The notes beneath the pieces are model-generated. The model saw only the letters and a program-made list of their open reading frames with translations. It made no database searches and was not told where the DNA came from. Below, one piece after another: positions 57,201 to 64,000 of a stretch of 64,000 nucleotides of DNA. The stretch's first letter is position 1. Each line of letters starts with the position of its first letter. The position numbers and the translations under genes were made by a program. The DNA comes from Cryptomeria japonica (Eukaryota > Streptophyta > Pinopsida > Cupressales > Cupressaceae), in NCBI RefSeq assembly GCF_030272615.1, contig NC_081411.1:210685744-210749743 (forward strand), given 5' to 3'.

Positions 57201-57992
57201 ATTTACAGAATTATTGATCATAATGAAGATATCCTTATGCATATTAACAATGTTTGGTATTGTTCTTTTGATGGTAAAACTTGGAATAAGCTGCTGAATT
57301 ATATTTGGAAAAGCCCTATTGAGCCCAAGATTCAATGTTTTAAGTGGTTGGTTTTGCTTGACAGACTTCCAATTAAAAGAGATAATCAGTCTTCTGATAT
57401 TTGTAATATTTGCAAATTCCCTGATACAGGTAGACACATTTTATTTGATTGTCTTTTTGCTAAAGAAATATGGAGACTTTTTGGCATTGTTTATCCTATT
57501 AATGTCAATATTCTTCAGATTGTTACTGGTTACATTAATGGTATTAGTAAAGATGCTAATTTTTTTTGGAATATTCTTTCCTCTAACATTCTTTGGCAGA
57601 TCTAGAAATGCAGGAATGAGGAAAAATATCAAGGTAAGCCAAGAGATCTTACTGAGTGTTTTCGTAAACTCACATTTATCAAAAATTTCTTGCAGATTCA
57701 AACCAGCATGATAATGGAGAACGAAAAGCTGAGGAAATTTCTCAAAGATGGTCAAGCCACCTTCTTTTTGTATGAGCTCAAGTATGGTTACCAATGGCAT
57801 AGGTCTCTGGATGATTTGAGAATATTTGAAAGCACTTGTTGGAGACTTAACCAAGTGATAAAGCGGAACCAGATTTCTAGGGAGGAGACCTTTATGCTGG
57901 CCCAGATCCAGGAGAGGAAGAATATAGTTTGGATGGAAGGCCCACAAGGTTGGACTGTGTGGGTGGATACGTTCCCTGATGTTCTTCACTAG
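54294..57992 (+). pseudogene. LINE-2 ORF2 (endonuclease, RT, zinc-binding region), one frame with nonsense codons only
   Basis: One frame from YAPNDPKERIALW to TAG at 57990-57992. Endonuclease: FFGGDFNMVES, LSDHHPIFTR. RT: LKDDKALGPDGFSVKFYK, NWRPITLLNVSYK, FIKGRYILEN, FLDFEKAYDRVEW, then FVDDTALFF as catalytic box. Next come GWDDQPPDWLSQYNYQWGGP, LSLAGRIQVCQKLL and the zinc-binding part (CNICKFPDTGRHILFDC). Stops are TAG 55089-55091, TAG 55095-55097, TAA 56094-56096 and TAG 57603-57605. By comparison with family patterns these replace Trp or Gln. The last 100 codons have no counterpart in LINE-1. I see no RNase H domain. Confidence 0.9.
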
Positions 57993-58158
57993 TTTTTATG
58001 TCACATCTTGTATTGTTCATATGATGTACATGGTCCATTATACTTGTACAGTCATTATTTTGGTTTTGGTGTGAGGCTTTTCCTTGGTCTTGATTCTCGG
58101 TGAACAGTATTGTCCTTTTTTGGTACTCCTTATAGCTAATAGAAAAAATAAAAAATAA
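54294..58158 (+). mobile_element. LINE-2: 5'-truncated L1-like LINE with nearly intact ORF2
   Basis: Starts inside the endonuclease domain and runs to a 3' UTR (57993-58145) and an A-rich tail at about 58142-58158. It is the same family as LINE-1 and LINE-6. No convincing TSD was identified by eye. Confidence 0.9.
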
Positions 58159-58329
58159 GAAAATGAAATTAAATAATTTTATATTAACTATTAACTACAT
58201 TGATCAAAGGGAAAAATAATTATAATAATTAAAATTTTATAATTAAAAAAAAATATGCTTAATTTATAAAAAAAATAGATTATAATAAATTATAATTAAT
58301 AATATGTAAACTATTATCTTGCATATCTT
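58159..58329. other. AT-rich spacer between LINE-2 and LINE-5
   Basis: Short A/T-rich stretch with no recognisable signal. Confidence 0.4.
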
Positions 58330-58351
58330 TGGTTCAGAGACTCAGAGAGTG

Positions 58352-60214
58352 ATGGTGGATGGAAGCTCTTGGCAGGGTTTTAGAAGGCATGAAGGCTTTC
58401 GTTACAGAGGCGAGTTAGATCAGAAATGGTTGTTGAACGGAAACTAGAACCGTGGTAATTTCAGAGATGACCAATCAAGGTTTAGAAGACAATATTGGCC
58501 ATGGAAGGGTCCGAAGACCTCTCAACAAAGAAGGCTATCAGCAGGAGCAACCATGAAAAATGACAGGGAATGGAGAAAAATAAGATTTGATGGCTATGCC
58601 GCTTTAAACAACATGCGGCAAATCAAATTTAAAATGGTGCTGGAGATGTTTTGGAGGCCAAACCCCTTGGCAAAAGCTGCAAAGGTCCTAGAGGTATGCC
58701 CAAACTCAATTTATAGTAGAGTTCTAAACATAGAGATTTCTAATGATGAATGGAGTGAAAATATTTGATTTCTCAATGAACATGCTCTTTTTTTGAAATG
58801 GGGAGGCACATGGTCATCTTTCTATAAGATCAGAGTGTGCTGTTTTTCCATCTGGGGTGAGTGAGTGGAGCTTAAAACATTAGAAAATGGCTTATTTTTA
58901 GTTACATGTCCCTCTGCTGAGGACAGGAATTGGATTTTGGATAACAAGCCCTTCTTTATGGATGGGAAAGGTTTTAATATCATCAAGTAGAAACCAAACT
59001 TTAACCCTAAGATAGAGATCATCAGTAGGGTTCCAATATGGCTTAAAATTCCAAGGCTACCACAAGAATACAAGGATATAGAAACCCTAAGGATAACAGG
59101 TGAAAGTCTAGGGGTTTTCAGAAAAGAAGAAGAATTTATTGATTCTTCGAACTTCAGCATGATTTCGCGAATTTGCATAGAAAAGAATCCGGTTCATAAT
59201 ATACCTGACACCCTAGAAATTAAAATAGGATTGGGTATTTGGATTCAAAAGGTTGTGCTTGAAGATTTGATGGAGTCATGCTTAGACTGCAAATCCTCTA
59301 CTCACCCAAAAGGGGATTGCAGAATAGGGGATAAAGGGAAACTCAAAGAAGATAATTTTTTGGCTAGGGAAATTATAAGGCTGTCAGAATCTAATGGTTG
59401 GGAACATCAGTGGGAAGATTTCGACTAGGGTGTACTTCAAAACCACAAACAAAGAAGTGCATTAGAGCACGACATAATCCATACAATAGGGTTTATGAAA
59501 GGGCTTATAGATGAAATGTTTGATTCGAAGTCCTCTACAATGGGTTTGGTGTCCTTTTTAGTTTTTTGTAGGATAGAATCCTTGGTTGGGGAGACCAACC
59601 ATCAAGAAAATGATCCTGAAAGGCAGAATTGGGAGAAGCTTATAGATAAGAACACCTGGGCTACTGAAGTTGGTTATAGTGCTCTGGATAAAATCATAGA
59701 GGAGAAACATACTCAGGATGCTGATCACCTAAAACATGTTGATGATTATATATCAAACAAGATCCAAGATTACTAAAAAGGTGATGAGGAAGAGACAATA
59801 GTCCCAGAGACTCAGGGAGAAGACATGGAGAGGGGATTCACAAGAGATGATCAATTGTGGTCACAAATTCAAGACAATGGGGCAACCTTACAAACACTTC
59901 CTCATGATGAAGCACTAGAAGAAATGGTTTTCAAAGACATTCAAATTTCTCCCATTTGAAATTTAGAGGCATCTTTTGAAGGAATTAAAGATAGTGGAGG
60001 GTATTTGATATCATTAGATTCAAAGGGAGATTTATCTGATACCCCAGAGGGGGAAGATGAAATAGGTTTACTTGCTCTTGGAGGGGATCTGAAAAAGAGA
60101 TCTCTGGAAATGACATCGGCTCAAAATGCTAAAGTGAAAGCCAAGGAAAAGAAGAAAAGAGGACCTAAATCCAACAAAGTTAGACTAGAAATTGCAAGAA
60201 GTGCTACTAGATAG
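58352..60214 (+). pseudogene. LINE-5 ORF1 (RNA-binding protein) remnant
   Basis: ATG 58352 opens MVDGSSWQGFRRHEGFRYRG; TAG at the ORF1 end is 60212-60214. The middle part (FLVTCPSAEDRNWILDNKPF, RVPIWLKIPRLPQEY) fits the DUF4283-type domain of plant L1 ORF1. It is followed by a CCHC knuckle CLDCKSSTHPKGDC (about 59279-59320). The C-terminus is basic (KVKAKEKKKRGPKSNKVR). Several in-frame stops occur, e.g. after LLNGN and WSENI. ORF1 would coat LINE RNA. Confidence 0.75.
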
Positions 60215-60264
60215 AGTAAGCTTATAGTTAGATCGAGAAGGGATGTGGTCTCTTCCTGGAAGCA

Positions 60265-63200
60265 ATGAGGCTCCTTTCATGTAATGTCAGGGGATGTAAT
60301 GCCCTTGACAAGGTTAGACTAATCAAGAGATGCCTTGATCAGCTTCATCTAGATCTTGTTTGTTTGCAGGAAACTAAAATTAAGTTAGAAGATTTTGATA
60401 CCTTTTACAGTAGATTCAAAAAATAGAAATGTGTTTTAGTGGAAGCTTAGGGAGATTTGGGTGGTATAGCTGTTTTATGGAATGACTCCTTGGTGGAAAT
60501 CACAATCATGAGACAGGGAAATTGGTTGCAATGGGTGAGACTTTACTCTGAACAACTACATATGCATGTGCATATGATCAATGTTTATAGTCCAAACAAC
60601 ACTAATTTGAAAAAACAACTATGGATTGATTTATCTAAATGTCTTAAATGGGATATTGATAACCCTTTTATTATAGGCGACAACTTTAATCCCTTGGTCA
60701 GACCTTCAAATAAAATGGGTTGCATTGGCTGGAATAGACAAAGTAATGAAGACTTAAATTCCTTTATCATAGAATCGAGCTCAATTGTGATTCCTTTTAA
60801 GACTGGAGAATACACATGGACGAATAGAAGAAGTGGTTTTTGAAACATAGTGGAAAGACTTGATAGTTTTTCATAGCTGCTAATTGGTCATCTAGCCCTT
60901 GGACGTGCATTACAGATATTCTTACTTTCACAGGATCATATCATTACCCATATGTATCCGTGTACAAGATGAAAAATCCCCATATAGATGTCCTTTCAAA
61001 TTTGAAGCAACATGGCTTATGGCCAACAACCTTAGATCTCTGTTGGAGGCTTGGTGGAAAAAAGTTCCTGAAAAGACAAGAAACAAAGCTTTCACTTTCT
61101 TTAAAAAAAATCAATTTGTTAAAGAACAACTAAAGAAATGGAATAGAGAATCTTTCAAAAACATTTTCAATGAGAAATTGAAATTAGAAGAAGAGTTAAA
61201 ACAACTCCATGAACAAATTATTTTACAATGCATGGACAAAGCCTCTTTAAGAGAAGGAGCTTAACAAGGTGTACTCTAAAATTTTAGCTAGAGAGGAATC
61301 ATTTTGGAGACATAAATCCTGTGAAACTTGGCTGAAGAAAGGTGACATAAACACTAAATTTTTTCACATGTCAGTTAAGGTGAGGAGAATCTATAATAAG
61401 ATCTTTTCAATTAAGAATGTGGACGAAGATTTGCTAACAGATCAGGAATCCATTAACAAGGAGGCCATTAGTCACTTTTCGAATTCTTTCAATGGAAAAG
61501 TGTTATTAGACCAAGATCTACAGTCCATCATGGCCATCATCCCCACCTGTGTGAAGGAACAACATAATAGGATGTTATTGAGTGTTGTGTCAATGGAGGA
61601 GGTAAAATCTGCGGTTTTTGGTATGGGCTCTAATAAAGCTCCAGGAATGGATGGTTTCCCTGCCCCTTTTTTCAAAAATTCTGGGATATTTTGGCTAATG
61701 ATTTGTGGGAAGTTGTGGAGGAATCAAGAAAAGGTGGATTTGTCCTTAAGGATTTCAATAACACATTCATAGCCCTAATACTGAAAAAGGAGAATATCTC
61801 TACTTTCAAAGATTTTAGGCCTATATCCCTATGTAATACGATCTACAAAGTAATTTTAAAGGTGATAGCAAATATATTGAAATGAATTTTGGAGGAGGTT
61901 ATTTCCTCGGAACAAAGTGGTTTTGCACCTAGAAGATCTATCTACGAAGGAATCATCTTAGCACATGAGGCAATCCATTCCATTTGAATTTAAAAAATGG
62001 AGAAATTGATGATAAAAGTGGACATCAAAAAAGCTTATGATGAGGTAAATAGGGATTTTCTTTTAAAAGTCCTAGCTAAATTTGGTTTTGATCTGATTTG
62101 GATAGCTTGGGTAGACAATTGTATCAATACCCCACGCTTCTTTGTTCTCATCAATGGGATCCCTTAGGGTTTCTTTCCTTCAAACAAAGGTTTTAGATAT
62201 GGGGATCCTTATGCCCTTTTTATTTATAATAGTGACAGAGGTTTTGGGGAGATTGATCTCTAAAGAGTATAGAGTAGGCCGTTGGAAGGGGTTACTGATT
62301 GTAGATGGGGTGGAACCACTTACTCACCTTCAATTTGGAGATGACACATTCATGGCCAGAGAGGCATCGGCAAGGGAGGCTAGAGTCATCAAACCGATCA
62401 TTGGTAAATATGAACAAGTGTAGGTCAAATAGTGAACTGGATCAAATAGAAGACTTTTTTCTTTAACACGGAACCTTTCAAGCAAAGGGATATTAGTGGG
62501 ATACTTGGCATGAAATTGGAAAAACCTACCAAGCAAGTTAGTAGGCATCCCTCTCTTTGGGGGAGCAAATAAATTAGCTCTATGCAAAATTTTGATGCAA
62601 AGCTGTTTCAGCAGACTTGAGGGGTGGAAAAGTAAATGGTTGACATTGGATGGTAGAATTTTAATGCTTAAAATAGTTGTCTCAGCCATTCCCATATTTT
62701 CAATGATGTGCCTCAAAATTCCAAGTAAAATCATAGTTGTGATTAAACAGAGAATGAGGAAGTTTTTCTAGAATGGAGCTAATGAGCAGGATAAAATCCC
62801 TTTATTGGCTTGGGAAAAAGTTTGTAGATCGAAGTTGAAGGGTGGTGTAGGACTCAAGAATTGGCTAAATATGAATGAGGCTCTTGGAGAAAAACTTACC
62901 TAGAGCATTCATGCTAATTCGAACCAGCTATGGGTTAAGGTTATGAGGGCTAAATATTTGGACTCAATGGAGAACCACAAAATTTTTGCAATAAAAAATC
63001 CACCCAAGGGATCTGCAATATGGAATTTCATAGCGAGTAGTAGAAAAACCCTCATAGATCATCTAACATGGAATATTGAATATGGAAGTTTGGCTAAATT
63101 TTGGGATGACTCATGGGTTGCTTATCCTATAATAAAAGATATGACTGACTTTTTAGATATAAAAGCATAGCTATGCAGTATTTGGGGTGACAGGGTCAAA

Positions 63201-63976
63201 GATTATTTGGAGGTTAAACAAGGCCCTTTGGGGGAGGATTGGTGTTGGAAAGATCTATCAAACATGGGGCATTCAGAGCATCAATAATTCCCTTTTTAAA
63301 AAAAATTAGTTCACTGGATGATTTATATCATGAAAGAACATGATATAGTGGTTTGTTGTGGATCCAAGGATGGTAAATATTCAATAAAATTAGGTTATCA
63401 GATTTTGGAATGCATGGTGGAAGATTGTTCGAAAGTGAACGATTTAATTTGGCACGAACATTATCTACCCAAAGCAGGAGCTTTTACATGGTTGGCTATC
63501 AAAGGGAGAATTCTTACAGGATAAAGAAGGAAGTGTTTGGGGTTGGCAGGGCCCACAAAGTGTGTAATGTGTGGGGAAGATGAAGTTGATCTTGACCGCC
63601 TTTTACTACATTGCAAGGTAGCTCAAAACTGCTAGCTAATTGTAAAGGGAAAACTACTTCGGCATGACCCTTTACAAAATTCTCTCAAAGATGTATTTGA
63701 AAGTTGGCCAAGGCAATATAAGTGGTCTACTTTTCAAGAATATGGAATATTTTCCCATCTCTAGTGATATGGGAAATATGGAAGGAAAGAAACCGAAGGA
63801 TTTTTCAAGATAAGACTGAGGATGTAAGGAGGCTTTTAAGTAGAATTGATTATGCAATAGAAGAAACTCTAGGGGCAACAGCTTCCCAGTTGGATTCCAT
63901 GAGTGTCCCTTTCACTCTAGAGGACAAGAGAATTCAAAAATTATGGCCAAATATCAAAATAAGACATGGGGCCTAG
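60265..63976 (+). pseudogene. LINE-5 ORF2 (endonuclease, RT, zinc-binding region) remnant
   Basis: ATG 60265 starts MRLLSCNVRGCNALDKVRLI with QETKIK, an L1 endonuclease. The usual GGDFN motif reads GDNFN near 60678, so the catalytic Asp appears replaced by Asn. RT: GMGSNKAPGMDGFPAPFFK, FKDFRPISLCNTIYKV, SEQSGFAPRRSI, VDIKKAYDEVNRDFL, then QFGDDTF (about 62331). The C-terminus has a zinc-binding part (GPTKCVMCGEDEVDLDRLLLHC) and a typical ending with VIWEIWKERNRRIFQDK. There are many stops and frameshifts. No RNase H follows before the stop at 63974-63976. Confidence 0.85.
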
Positions 63977-64000
63977 AATAATATGAAGCAAAGTAACAAA

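Larger units (their letters stand above)
58330..64000 (+). mobile_element. LINE-5: L1-like LINE, 3' end outside the window
   Basis: Complete in order: leader, ORF1 (58352-60214), ORF2 (60265-63976). Its RT sequence is distinct from LINE-1/2 (FRPISLCNTIYK, EQSGFAPRRSI, FGDDTF), so it belongs to another L1 lineage. Both ORFs carry several stops and frameshifts. The 3' UTR is cut by the window edge. Confidence 0.85.

Noticed and set aside
57660-57700. Splice-acceptor-like TTTCTTGCAG at the LINE-2/LINE-6 homology boundary, suggesting a captured host exon
   Set aside because: LINE-6 is bounded by a perfect TSD, so the boundary is simply its 5' truncation point.

Overview
This window looks like intergenic DNA from a large, repeat-rich seed-plant genome. 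Almost all recognisable coding sequence is plant-type retrotransposon: Ty1/copia, a Tat-like Ty3/gypsy and several LINEs. These are set in very AT-rich DNA, and I see no intact ordinary host gene. The abundance of old, decayed LINEs beside a very large young gypsy element would suit a gymnosperm (conifer-like) genome. That assignment is inference; 'seed plant' is firmer.

Layout. 0-5.3 kb: the 3' end of a RING-H2-like gene; a decayed copia fragment whose very short LTR contains a tRNA-like sequence and is chained to a tiny TRIM-like unit; and an unrecognised ORF with 15-residue repeats and a C-terminal membrane anchor. 5.36-17.08 kb: a complete but decayed LINE (LINE-1) bounded by a 15-bp target-site duplication (TSD) and split by a 6-kb copia element with both LTRs. 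17.1-21.3 kb: AT-rich DNA with local duplications. 21.3-25.7 kb, minus strand: a LINE with RT end, zinc-binding region and RNase H (LINE-3), followed directly by a further unidentified ORF (ORFX). 25.7-30.3 kb: duplicated blocks around a broken second RING-H2 copy, plus minisatellites. 30.34-32.13 kb: a 5'-truncated LINE (LINE-4) with a perfect 14-bp TSD. 33.62-34.09 kb: a 474-bp LINE 3' end (LINE-6) with a perfect 13-bp TSD.

34.6-53.6 kb: a tandem array of about 0.82-kb ORFX 3' ends. Its first unit was split by a 15.2-kb Tat-like gypsy element on the minus strand (34713-49886). The gypsy reading frame runs about 2,360 codons, interrupted only by two TGA codons. Its leader has two striking features: a primer-binding site (PBS) matching 39 nt of tRNA-Trp, and just beyond it an array of AGCGCT palindromes, largely at 20-bp spacing. 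54.3-58.2 kb: LINE-2, same family as LINE-1, with one open frame broken only by nonsense codons. 58.3-64 kb: LINE-5, a different L1-like element, running to the window edge.

The genes do not form a host pathway; the window is a record of nested insertions. Copia went into LINE-1, and gypsy went into the ORFX array. Relative ages follow: the gypsy LTRs differ at only about seven positions in 1.54 kb by eye, whereas the copia LTRs differ visibly throughout. The most promising undescribed signals are the gypsy leader (AGCGCT array plus extended tRNA-Trp site), the tRNA-like LTR shared by a TRIM and a copia remnant, and LINEs with an extra ORF downstream of RNase H.
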